Source: Pyrenopolyporus hunteri
Lineage: Eukaryota; Ascomycota; Sordariomycetes; Xylariales; Hypoxylaceae
Assembly (NCBI GenBank): GCA_902806595.1
Contig: CADCXC010000038.1
Span: 2,046,001 to 2,110,000, forward strand
Reading direction: 5' to 3'
Length of the DNA stretch: 64,000 bases
Each line of letters starts with the position of its first letter. The first letter of the stretch is position 1. The notes below the pieces were generated by a model. That model did not search any database and was not told the DNA's origin. It saw only the letters and a list, made by a program, of their open reading frames with translations. Below, one piece after another: positions 47,674-58,454 of the stretch. Both the position numbers and the translations under genes were made by a program.

Positions 47674-49548
47674 TTATTCCATCGTAACGCCCCTGTTCTT
47701 CCCACGAACCATCAAAGCCGGTTTCTTCCATAAGGAGGAATACATTCGAGACTCTGCGTGCCAATCTAAGGTCGGGTCGACAAGCTCTAAGTCATGGACC
47801 CAGAACAACTTCGCAAGCGTAGTCCGCAACTCCATCCACGCCAGGTTTCGACCGATGCAAGCTCTAGGGCCGATTGACCAGGGCTGACTGCAGTCACCAA
47901 AATCGCTGTTCTCAGATTTGATCCACCTTTCTGGATCGAACGACCACGGTTCTTGGAAGTTCGCTGTGGCTAGGGTACACGAAAGCGGACTTGTATAAAC
48001 GGTGGCCTATGACAGGACAGTTAGATCATTCCACTTGATAATAGCTATGAAGAAGCGATACGAAGAGGGACATACTTTTTCGGGTAAATAGTAGCCATCA
48101 ACTACATCCCCGCCTTCGGGCACAAGGCGAGGGAGTCCCATTGGCGTCGGGGGGTATAAACGTAGTCCTTCCAATATGACTGCGCGAAGGTATGGTAATG
48201 GCGCAGTAGACAGATAGGTGATATCTGAGTATTTCTCAAACTTCCCGCGGATTTCGGTTGTCAGTTTCTCTAGAGTGGATGGGTTCTGGAGCAGGTAGTA
48301 GACTATAGCGGCTAGACCAGAGGCAGTGGTATCACTTCCAGCAATCACGAAATCTGAGGAGTGAGCAGCGATTTGCCGGTCCGTGACAACTTCGGGGTCT
48401 CGATTCTCGAGTATTCTCGTTAAGAAGTCTTTGCGCTCTGTTTTCTTCGATATCCGCCTTGGAGAGGTCAGTAATGGGAGAGAAATTAGTGCTCCGAATC
48501 CACTTACCGGTTGACGATCTCGCAGCATAACCGCTCGTTAGTCTTCACACCCTCTACGGCCGTCTTGAACTTGGAATAAAAGGCTAGGCGAAGAAGCTTC
48601 CCAAAGGTAGGATACCGGTTGAAAATGTCGACGAATACGCCCTGCATCAACCCGTCCAGAGTAGTCGATATCCAGGGGTGTCGTTCATCTGCGAGACATT
48701 GAAACAATTGTTAGCCGGGTGTCATATTCTTTTACAACCTTCATATGTCACTCACCCTTATCTAGTGCCCCAAACGCTTCTCCAAATGCGAGGTCGCCAG
48801 TGATATCAAACGTCATTGACTCGAATAACAGCGACATATCGATGCCCTTTTCGGAGGAACCCTTAACGCCGACTAATCGAACAAGTTTGTCCACTTGGGC
48901 GGCAACGAGCTTTTCTTGTTCTTGGACGGCACGCTCCGAGAAGGCGCTAGCTAGATGATTTCGCATCTCTTTATGTACCTCTGGCCTCCTTTCGGTTATG
49001 ATCGAGGTGATTCCGTTTCCAGCGAAGTTGCCGCCGTCGTAGAAGGTACCCTTTAGGAATATTTGGCGGCCGGGTTTCTGGCCGTATATATCCTTCCACG
49101 CTTGTGCGGTGTTGAAGGAGACCTCGTTTGGCGCAACGCGGACGGCGGGGCCTGCGTGGCGTTAGTACCGATGAACTCCTTATAACTTTAAGGAGCCGCG
49201 CTACACACCATATTTATTGTGAAGTTCAAGTAGTTTATATGGCTGGCGGCCTCCAAGCATCCATTTGCAGAATGGGAGCTATCATCAATAAGTATCCAGG
49301 CATTCAACTTGGGGATCTTTGAGACTCACATCACTGATAGCGGCAATCCAGGGACCCGGAATCTTAGAGAGTGGATGAAAGTAGAGGTTGTAGATTACTT
49401 GGACTACCAAGAAACCGATAATCTGCCAATGTCAGTCGTTGCTATAGGGTAAGGGAATAAGTAGACTTGGTACACTTAGAGTGAGGGGTATAGCCCCAGC
49501 TCGAATGGCTTCGGTGAACGAGGTTCGCAACTTCACGAGGGGCTCCAT
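47674..49548 (-). CDS. Cytochrome P450 monooxygenase (microsomal, fungal)
   Basis: Seven exons on the minus strand: 49474-49548, 49330-49422, 49209-49278, 48756-49151, 48508-48688, 48076-48457 and 47674-48006, giving 1530 nt and 509 residues. Introns are 51, 51, 57, 67, 50 and 69 nt. An N-terminal membrane anchor (LSIIGFLVVQVIYNLYF) precedes HPLSKIPGPW. Then come GGRQPYKLLELHNKYGPAVR and VAPNEVSF, the I-helix AGSDTTA, EGLRLYPP (ExxR), FDPERW and the heme-binding loop WSIGPRACIGR with the cysteine ligand. The first loop residue is Trp where Phe is usual. The RQPYKLLELHNKYG pattern recalls CYP65-like (isotrichodermin C-15 hydroxylase-like) enzymes. It needs a reductase partner; the substrate is unknown and no cluster genes flank it. 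Confidence 0.93.
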
Positions 49549-52360
49549 CGTCGAGAAGTGTCCTGGTAGGTATCTGAACGGGTTAGGCTATATCACTCGT
49601 AGGTAGTTCGTGTGCTGGTCAGGTCAACACACTACCTGCGGGAGCTTGAGTCTTATATACATGGCCTCCCATAGCAGAGTCTCCTGTGATGAAGATATCA
49701 GAGTAAGGGATAAGGTATGAGAAGCCATTGACTTCACTTTTGTTGGACGAATTCCTAGGGTTACACGCTGGAGTTACATAGTGCATAGTGTCACCCTCAA
49801 CACAAGTTATCGCAGACTGAGAACCGGCCCACTACATAACTAGCGAAAATGAACTGTTAGGAGATTTGACTCAACCTAGCCAATGAGCTTCTATCAATTT
49901 CTTTTTGTCTTTGAAAATAGGACGATCCCTTCCGCCGATGGCCACTAAATATAGGTATATAGAGATACAGAGCCTCGGTGGGCTGGACGAAGTCTTGGAA
50001 ACCGTCAAACCGCCATTCATTTTTATTTTACCATATAATACGCGCACAATACGCCACACATTATTCCTAGCCACTAAAACCACTTTAAATTTAGGGAGTT
50101 TAACGCACTTACTGCTAGAATTCAACACTACCTGCTTATAGTGGTTAATCACTATTAATTTCAATCAACCCTTAATTTCGGGTTACTTGAAAAGATACGT
50201 AGAAAAAACGGGAGGATAACAATGAATAGCGGTTTGGCGGTTCTTTGGACTTCGACCAGGGCCCCATGCTATGTTATATGCCTATGCTCTAGGAATGTGC
50301 AAACCTTTCTATAGAATGCTACATCACAACATAACAACTACTCTGGCTTAAGATGGCACGTCAACGGCTTTTTACCCAAGCGAGTAAAGCTGGGCCGATA
50401 TCGTATATAATCCTGGGCTTGGTTGGTAGTTGATTCTAGGCGATCCCCTAGAGGTTCTCGCCAACGCCCTTCCTGTATGAGTTAAGTGAGTATACGAAGA
50501 TGCAAAGATTTGCCCAAAAAGGCAAGTTAGCTATGTAAGTAAGATTATAGATACTAACCTGCAAAGTCTTGCTTCCGAAAAACGTGTCAATCCTTACCAA
50601 CATGACCTTCAACCGGGTTCGTGAAGACCCCACCATCCCTACGACCTCGTTTGTGGACGATTATCATGCCTATTTCCCGTGCGGACTACCGAACGTCTGA
50701 AGATTTGCCATGTGCGCGGCAGGGATCGATCGGCGGCCCGAAAACCACGAGGGGAGAAAGACTCACTCCCGGTACTATATAGCTAGCCCTAGTACTATAT
50801 ATACAGCCACGCATTCACGTGCTATCCGGGGCATTTGCAACAGATGTTGAAGGTTTTAATAGCTTTGGGGAGAAATTCTCTTGTGGTATGCACCGTGCCT
50901 AACTTATGGAATATCCTTACTTACCAGTCACTTCTTAGAATCAATGCAGGCCCCCGGGCTACTGGACATATATACCTACCTACCTATATATACAGTGTCT
51001 AGTGATCCTCTCAACTGTCAGTTTGATCACGACCTGTACGAACCAAGACTCAAAAGACCCAACAGACCTACATTGGCGTTACGGGGAACGGCGCCACCAA
51101 CTGGATGCCAATATAACTGCCCCCGACAGGAATACTACAACCGAGGGGCGATACGAACGCGACAGATGGAGGCTTTTCCACCTCCACATGCACGTTGCTT
51201 ATTGAGATAGAGCCCTGTTAGTGCGCGGCATTCTCCGTAATTGATATCGCATACCTGGAATGGTTTCGGTCTCGCAATTGGCCCTGAACCAGGGACCGCT
51301 ACTAGTGCGCCGCCATATGCCGCGCCCGGTTCCCAGGATTTAGAAGATGCGCATGTCTTACGTAGTAAGCTCGACTGGCAAATGCTCAAAGTTCAACTGG
51401 GCCTCCTATCGCGAACATTCTGATCTAATACCTGGATGGGCCAATACTTGGCTAAGCGTGCCATTCAAAGGATTTCTAGTGCCTATTAGTTTATGTTGAA
51501 GATTGTAACCTTATTACTAACGATAGTTGATGTAGGTAATTGTTAGAGGAGTTGGCGTTACAGGAGTACGCAAGTCTTCCCACTCTCCGCCACCCTGACC
51601 ATCCTACCAAGAAGCAATAGTCTTACGTGCACGTATATACCGATAGCGAGGCCAGGACGGATAGTACATAGGTAGGTACGTAATATCTTATACGTATATA
51701 CATGTACGCATGTTCCCCGGACGGGCCTCACGGCCTCAGAGACCTTGTTTATTCAAATATGGTGATTGGCTGCAACTCCGCAGCCTGCAGTCTGTGTGCA
51801 TGGCGGGCGTCCTAGAAAGTAACCCGACCCGCGGCGGATCGGTCGAACTTTCTATGCGGCCTCAGAGCCTTAATCATCACGCCACGTCTGGCCTCAGGAC
51901 GGGCCTCACATCATCAACGCGTACATAATCTCCCCCGCCATTCCTAACTATCTCAGAAATCTTCCTCTTTCTCGTCAAAACATCTTGGGGAAGGGGTTTG
52001 CTTCCAGCACTCCTTGCCCTCCGTAAAGGTAAGCCTCCTTCGCGATGCTGTATTTCTCGATGAGACTAAGCGCGTTTGTTTAGCGGAGACGAGCCGAACC
52101 TTTTTGGTTGTTACAACATATAACAGTGACTCCCGAGGGAGGACGAAAGTTGTCCTCCCTCGCACTTAATTCCGAGAAGATGTAGTAGTAGTCAGGCAAG
52201 AAATGACTCCTATGGCGATCCGTCAGAGCTTGGTCTCGAGGACCCTTTTGTTGGACTGGAAGTGTCTCCCGACTTTGATGAATGGCTAGGGTCGTTTGAT
52301 GTTCTCGATTACTATGGGGGAGGCGATCTAGGGGAGATCGTCGGGGACGTTGCTTCGGGG
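49549..52360. other. Long intergenic stretch with a MITE, start of zinc-finger gene unclear
   Basis: About 2.8 kb. A MITE sits at 49983-50259 (separate entry). Between 50260 and 52130 only short frames without family match occur, along with CCTACC simple repeats near 50980 and 51670. Two similar GGACGGGCCTCAC words lie near 51719 and 51898. From about 52137 the plus-strand frame of the zinc-finger gene is open and may be coding. Confidence 0.5.
49983..50259. mobile_element. Short MITE sharing termini with the 23.3-kb element
   Basis: This 277-bp element has 39-bp inverted ends (49983-50021 and 50221-50259), both starting CTGG inward, with about 31 of 39 positions matching. The inner part, AACCGYCAAACCGCYATTCATT, is the best conserved and is related to the AACCGCCAAACCGCC ends of the element at 23264-23821. 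The inside is AT-rich and non-coding, with a possible short stem (TAGCCACTAAAACCAC against GTGGTTAATCACTA). A target-site duplication is not evident. Confidence 0.7.
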
Positions 52361-53044
52361 ATGTTATCTCCTGAAGTGACCCAGGGTGAGAGTTGTGAAG
52401 AACCGGAGCAGGAGTGGTTCGGCGTGCCGATGCCTGGTCATTTCCCAATCTCGAACTGGTTGACGGATAGACTCAACGATGCCCGTGGTAACGAAGAGTG
52501 CGATCTGTCATACGAGCTGCCCTTGGAAGCTCAGCCAGTCCAATATAGTCAACCCAATCTGGATGTTAACCAACACACGATATCGGATTCGAATCTGCCA
52601 TTACCACTGAACCTAATTGGCCCCTTTGCTGGAGCGCTCTGCTCGCCATCAGAAGAGCAGGGCGAATTACCCATCAGCATGCGTTCGGAAACGTTCTCAC
52701 CAGAACGTCCGGCGCAGCCAGAATTTAAGTGCGAGCCTTGCGGAACGACCTTCTCTTCCCAAGGCAGATTAAAGTGAGTTCTCTCAGGTGCGAAACTTTA
52801 GGTAGTAACTTGCTTACCGTTCTGTAGCGCACACAACAGGCTCCACGAGAAGAAACACCGCTGCACGCAATGTGACTGGCGGTTTTCGGAAGCGCGAGAC
52901 CTACGTCGCCACGTCCAGGCGAAGCACCAGCAACGATGGGGCCAATGTCCCCAATGCGGGAAGAGGTTCAAGAGGCGAGAGGACAATCTACGACGACACA
53001 TGACGCAGTACTGCAAGAACAGACAACCAACTTTGGGGGACTGA
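52361..53044 (+). CDS. C2H2 zinc-finger protein (probable transcription factor)
   Basis: Two exons, 52361-52773 and 52828-53044, with a 54-nt intron, give at least 209 residues. The start is uncertain: 52361 is the first ATG in the frame, but the frame is open and acidic-looking back to about 52137 (GLEDPFVGLEVSPDFDEWLG), so an upstream start exon is likely. Three C-terminal fingers are clear: FKCEPCGTTF with H-x3-H (rejoined over the intron as GRLNAHNRLH), HRCTQCDWRF with HVQAKH, and GQCPQCGKRF ending HMTQYC (C2HC). The region before the fingers is acidic and could activate transcription. It is likely a sequence-specific DNA-binding regulator in the nucleus; targets are unknown. Two long hairpins follow directly downstream. 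Confidence 0.8.
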
Positions 53045-53144
53045 TTGACCATTCAGAGGCAGACGCCATCAAAAAATAAAGACGATGGCAAGGGGATGTT
53101 TTTAGCTACTAGGTCCTACAGATCTTCTGGGGAAGCCGTGCTTG

Positions 53145-53199
53145 GTAGGTCCAGGACATCTACAGCTCTCCGCGAGAGCTGTAGATGTCCTAGACCTAC
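53145..53199. repeat. Long near-perfect hairpin 1
   Basis: Arms 53145-53170 and 53174-53199 are 26 nt each, matching at 25 positions, with only three unpaired bases (CGC) between them. The inner part is AGGACATCTACAGCTCTC and its complement. It lies about 100 nt after the zinc-finger gene's stop codon, so it could be in the 3' UTR. Confidence 0.8.
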
Positions 53200-53248
53200 A
53201 GCCATGGCTCAGTCCACCCCAGGGGTTGTCCCGGATGTGTACTCGAAG

Positions 53249-53313
53249 TAAGAACATCTTGGGGCGCCCGCCTCGCGCACTACGCGAGGCGGGCGCCCCA
53301 AGATGAGTTCTTA
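53249..53313. repeat. Long near-perfect hairpin 2, GC-rich
   Basis: Arms 53249-53277 (29 nt) and 53283-53313 (31 nt) pair completely except for a two-base bulge, around a five-base loop CACTA. The stem core GGGGCGCCCGCCTCGCG is very GC-rich against its AT-leaning surroundings. It starts 50 nt after hairpin 1 ends. Confidence 0.8.
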
Positions 53314-53682
53314 TAGAGTTGAAAGGACGAGGCCTTTGAAAGCTACAGTTTAGAAACTATAACAAATCCCTTCCTATCGAAGCCCGTATGCGTTCCCTCT
53401 AGGTTGTGATTCGCTGTCGATACTCTGGACTCATCTCAATAGTTTCCTTACACTTCATCTCCCTATTCCCCTTTCGCCGTTTCGTCGTCTTACGGATTTC
53501 TCTTCGTCACCCAGGCCGTCGAGACCTTTCGGTGCTTGAATCCACGTTTCTCTATGCCGGGATTCGCACTAAGGCCGTGGAGACGTCTGCACCGTGGCGG
53601 GGGATAATGGACGTGATTACTTGTTTTGACTTCTATTCTGGCCCCTCCACGAAGCTATTAGGTACGGCATCTCTTCCATCAA
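53314..53682. other. Convergent intergenic region
   Basis: About 370 nt between the second hairpin and the stop codon of the lectin-like gene. A plus-strand frame at 53406-53711 overlaps the lectin gene end and has no family match. Confidence 0.5.
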
Positions 53683-55091
53683 CTATGGGTATATCTTGCC
53701 AGCAAGTGTGAATGTGGATGGGTTTGACGTATCTATAGAGTACTCCCATATCTGGTCGTCGGCTATCCCGTAGAACATTGCGTCCGTCGTCATCGCGATG
53801 GCGGAAAAGTTCGTCGACTGCCCCTGAACGAAGTTGATTTCTGGGATCGCGTTATACGCTCTCCCGTCCCACCGAGCCCCTTTAACCCCACCATCGGTAG
53901 ACAGGGCAACGAAGAGGGCTTCGTTCCAGTTATTCATCGCAGTAGCGGCGAACTGCCGCGTCGTTAGGGGATCGATGTCGTCTAGGATCGTTCCATCTAC
54001 TCCAGATTAGCACCACCTTCATATGCGGTATGTACACACCCAGCCTCACCATTCTGTTTCCAGTTCCAGTCTCCTAGGAAGGTAGATCTTCCCATGGAAC
54101 CCGGCCTCCTTTGAGAAGCCAGTGTTAATCCGTGTACATAAGTCCCCTGGAGTGCAGGTAACAAAGCTAAGCTAGCTCCAGCAGAGACGGCGTTTGTCCT
54201 CACCAGCATTTGGGTGTTGTTACCCCAGTTACTCGAATTTGCGAATCTAATAAAGCCCTCTCGTCCTTGATACGCGATAACCCATGGTCCGGCGCAGTTG
54301 TCTCTTGGACATCGCTGCCATGCTGCCGTCAACTGAGTGTTATTCCACGTCGGAAGCCCTAAGGGGTTGTAGATCCAGAAGTCCGGGTCTCCGATCGGGT
54401 TATTCGAGTTGACCATGCTAATGGTATCGTCCGAGCCATTCGAAGGCTCCGAGAACCAGAGATGCACTTCGAACAAGGAGCTGGGTTTACTATCGGCTGC
54501 TGCACTAGCCAGGAAAGTGCCTGGGACGGGGTTGATCGGTCCCCTTGTTGATGTCTGCATCAGATGGCTAATGTTCCTCGTCGTCCACGTTTTATTTTGC
54601 GAGTCCCATTGTCGAGCAATGATGGCATTGTATGGGTCTTGGAAAAAGATGTCCCTATGAACGTTGCTTTGGGAATCCGTCCAGTTCGAAGCCGCGAGCT
54701 TTGATGTACTAAGGATATTCACGCCTCCTGTTATCGCTGGGTCGGGGTTCGACTCGCTATCCCTGGCGGACAGACCTCCAGCGACGCCTCCAGCAATGGC
54801 GCCGAGCACGAGCAGTATGACAACGGCCAGAGCAATGTAGAAGTTACGTGGTAATAGGCCGCAAATCCTTCGCTTCGTATTAGCCCCATTCTCCCCTTCG
54901 GCGGTTGCTGCCTCCGTGTCCACGTCTTTAGCTTCTAGCTTTGGCGTCTCTGTCGCGGCACCTGCGGCGACGACCTGCGGATACTCGCTTTCCGGATGAA
55001 GTACTGCTTCCTTATTCGAGCCTTCGAGGTCTTGGGGGTTCGATAGTTCTACACTCTGTACCTCGAGCGTGCTATAAGGTTCCGAGGCCAT
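53683..55091 (-). CDS. Membrane-anchored fucose-specific lectin-like protein
   Basis: Modelled as two exons on the minus strand, 54038-55091 and 53683-53996, giving 1368 nt and 455 residues. The break between them is either a very short intron (41 nt GTGTAC...GCTAAT...TAG, or 38 nt with the earlier AG) or a frameshift; the frame after it continues as GTILDDIDPLTTRQFAATAM. The first about 80 residues are acidic and cytoplasmic-looking. A transmembrane helix follows at about 84-106 (FYIALAVVILLVLGAIAGG), then a repeated Trp-rich beta-propeller (ASNWTDSQSNVHRDIFFQD, DPDFWIYNPL, PWVIAYQGREGFIRF) like fungal fucose-specific lectins, with many NxS/T sites. It would display a sugar-binding domain outside the plasma membrane. 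Ligand residues cannot be assigned by eye. Confidence 0.78.
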
Positions 55092-56836
55092 GTTTAGAGT
55101 CTACCGATGCCATTGAGACATCTCTATGCGAGACGGCCGTTCGACGTTCGGAAAAGGGCGAAACTATGGGCACCGCCTTACTGCGTAGGCGGGCATTGTT
55201 CAACTCTTAAGGGAGCCAGGGTAAGACCTACCCTGCTAAGGTATTAAAATGATCGACATCTAGTAACGCGTTTCCTCTTTTTTCCTCTTATTCCTTCTCA
55301 GCTGTATATCGTATTCTTATTTGTGACGTATAGTCAGATTTGATCCAGCTCGGCAAGGAGATAATCTGGCCTTGATTGGTACGAAGAACTACTCCAGGAC
55401 CCAAAAATAATAGAATATGGATAAAAGTCTTTCTTCACGTGGAATAAGCGTTGCAATGAAAGACCCACAACTTATGGAGCATCGTATAGAACCTCCTATG
55501 ATACGGGAGTATAATATAAAACATTACAGGAGAGAAACGCTAGATGCCAATACCCAGTTGTCAACCGAATTATCACGACTGGTTATCACTCGGAAAACAT
55601 ACACCTCCATAGGCCTAATTGCGAATGGTTCCGCTGTTGTCTCTCACCCCCTCGTTGCTTGAGGCCCATGCTTATGCTTATGTGCCGATCCTTAAGGAAC
55701 TATGAACGAAGTAATGCGTAGCATCTCTAGGGCTGAAGGTGGAACATATGTCTGTCTACGGATTTGGTGGCCAGGGGTCAGCTCTTGCACTGCCAGTATT
55801 CCTGCGAAACTTACGTCCTAAAACTCAGTGTCATTTATATAAATATTGTTATACTAGATCTGTTCTCATCATTGGCATGTATCCACCTCGGGAGTTCTAA
55901 GAGGAATATAGTTTTTTCCCCTTGGAGACGATCTTTATCTCTTCCTCACCGTGTTCTATCCATTAACCCTCACGGAATCTAGTATTGTACCATTTCTGGA
56001 CAGGATCATGATTCTCATTTACTATTAGACAACAAGGTCAATTTTTATGCTACCTAATAGTTATCGTAATTTAGGACTGAATGTGATCTGTTCGCCTATC
56101 CACGCTGGTATGTATTACCCTATAATACCAGCCATTTATCGGGGGAGGCCGAATTGGTGTATACTGGTAATAGACTAGTGTAATGTGAGATGGGAAAGGG
56201 GCAGATATTAGAATGGGTACCGACCTTGCGATTATAAAAATTGCCACGTCTCCGTGCTTCGCTTATCAAGGATCTCTTCGAAGTATCTGCCTAGATTATA
56301 GTAGGATACCCCAGACGTAACTGTATATTGGTCAAATCGCCCAAGCCGCTCCAGGATAAGGGCTTGGTTGTGAAATATATAGGTAGATATGGGTCGGGCC
56401 GGTTGAAAGTGGAGCAACTCCGGAATGCAGTATCACGGAGCCGGCGGATAGATTACGGCACAACCCAATCAACTGATAATACTAGGTTAGGCAGAACACC
56501 TAGATGGGGAGTATAAGCAGGGTAGGTCCCTGCTCCCTACGGATGCGAGAAGAGAGGCCGTGTAATGTACAGTTTTCAAGGGCCAGAAAACCAAGACATA
56601 AGAAACGCATGGGTCCGCGAAGGCCAGTACATGTCTGCTCAAGCCCTTGTATAATTTTTGCCATGAATGTTTTTAACTCCCCGCTAATAGACGAAATCCA
56701 TGTTCTTTTTGTTGTGCCCGACCCTTGCGGGCCAGATCCAATGTCGAGAAACGTATGTACGATGTCCCCTATTCCTACACCATTATTTCCGTCATCCAGC
56801 TTTTCATGTCCATATCCGTCCTGTCCTCCCTTTCGT
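55092..56836. other. Intergenic, no supported gene
   Basis: About 1.7 kb containing the lectin-gene promoter at its left. An 81-codon frame at 55417-55662 (plus) lacks any recognisable domain. Frames at 56500-56920 overlap the 3' part of the mitochondrial-protein gene and are shadows. Confidence 0.5.
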
Positions 56837-57627
56837 TCATTTCCGTTTCCTTTCCGCGGCGTCCATCTTCTCTTCAAGCTGCTGGACGTACGTGTTCAGT
56901 CGTTGGCAAGCCGCCTGTAGAGCCTGTATTCCGAATAACACAAGTCAGTCGAGGTGTTCCGTTGCTTCCGAGGTGGTCGAAGTCGCGAGAAAACAGAACG
57001 AGTACGAGAGTTGTTGATTTGGTAAGCAAAAAAGCATCGCGCCCAGAAAAGGAGAAAACGCCTGGGAGAGGGTTGAACCTCCCAACTCCAACGATGAAAA
57101 GCAAGATACGAGACGCGGAATAATCAAATGCAGTAACGCACATAGATGTCCTCCGTCAACAGCTCGTTCGAAGCCTTGTATTCTCGCCTATCAGTCCCCA
57201 AGTCAGTATATTGCTCTAGTCCCTTGCGTTGAAGGTGTTCCTGGCCCAAATTTGCGCTCGAGGCCGGCGGTTATGGCGTTACAAATGTGCGGAAGCACCA
57301 GAGGGCCTTGGTATGGCACCTGTCGGGATCGATGAGGTTATACTAACAAGACGTAACCGTAAACGCCAGCACCGGCGAGGGTCGTGCCTAGGAGGAAGCC
57401 GAAGAGTCTATAGCAAGGCGTACATCGTCAGTCTCGAGATGGACTCGTCTCATACCATTCCTTGTAACTCACCCTCCACGAAAGGCGCCGACGGGTTTGC
57501 GAGCCGGCAGGGGAGCCGCCACGTCGGCCAGCGTTCGTGCTGTCGCGTGGAAGTTTCGGGCAGCGCGCATGGGAGCTGCGGCCGTGGCGGCACCTCGGAC
57601 TCGGCCGAGGAAGACTCTCGATGCCAT
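56837..57627 (-). CDS. Small conserved mitochondrial membrane/coiled-coil protein
   Basis: Four small exons on the minus strand: 57473-57627, 57348-57407, 57142-57187 and 56837-56923, with introns of 65, 160 and 218 nt, give 348 nt and 115 residues. The N-terminus is a typical mitochondrial presequence rich in Arg and Ala (MASRVFLGRVRGAATAAAPM, then NFHATARTLADVAAPLP). A single glycine-rich membrane helix follows (GLFGFLLGTTLAGAGVYGYV). The end is a charged, probably coiled-coil tail (EYKASNELLTEDIYALQA, then VQQLEEKMDAAERKRK). Every splice joins in phase into one coherent small protein. It looks like an inner-membrane protein conserved in Pezizomycotina. I recognise the architecture but no assigned function. 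More than half the gene is intron. Confidence 0.82.
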
Positions 57628-58454
57628 GGTATTTCTGGCGATAAAGTTCAACGGTAACGCACTCGTGTATGGTATTAGGTAAGTTCGTTTGAAGCGCGCC
57701 GGGCTATAGTTGGGTGGTTGAAGGGTTTCTACGGACGACTTCGGTCAATTGGTTTGGATGAATTGAACGAGTTAATTGAGTTACGCAGTAGAATTCCTGG
57801 GGAGTGGGTCCTGCGCTTCTTCAGGGCGGCGGATATTTCTCGGCAGGAACTTTTTATAGCTGTCCTTAGGTACAGTAATCAGAATTCCCTAGCAGCCTGG
57901 GGGCCTATTTTGGTGCCTACCTAGGTGCCACATAAAGGATGCTAGGTGTCTCTAGCCCAATACATATATAGGTACATGTGCCTCCTAAGCCTTAGGGCAG
58001 TTTACTAAACCAATCCCAAGCCTCCTGGTTCGTCCTGCATTCTGGAAGTCTCTTTGCTACTACCTAGGTACCTAGGTACCTAGGTAGGTATGTATGTTGT
58101 TACTTATACCTCAAGTACTGCAAGGCAGGGCCAAGACTGTCACAATTTACATTGTTATAGCAAACTCGTCAATAGGTGGGTAGGTAGACATGGAATTAAT
58201 ATACCAGAGCTTCTAGAATACATCGATACTACTGTCACGTCAGGTCCGCGATAATTCATCTTAGGTAGGACAGAAACGGGCTCGAAGGCAAGTAAATAGA
58301 AATTTCATGACCCTTATGCTGAACTACCTGAAGTCAACATTCGTATCCCAGTCCCAGTGTGACGTGACCCCGCGTACCGGCTGATTAAGTTGTCCGGCTG
58401 ATATAACTAGAAAGTGTACAATTGCTTTTCTTGGCTCATTCTCGTTTTCCGACT
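57628..58454. other. Intergenic with CCTAGGTA repeats
   Basis: About 830 nt upstream of the mitochondrial-protein gene and downstream of the PDI gene. It contains the palindromic CCTAGGTA tract at 58061-58094. No gene was recognised. Confidence 0.55.
58061..58094. repeat. CCTAGGTA palindromic tandem repeat
   Basis: Three or more head-to-tail copies of the 8-bp self-complementary unit TACCTAGG, ending in TAGGTAGGTATG. Related tracts are scattered through the window's intergenic DNA. Confidence 0.7.
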
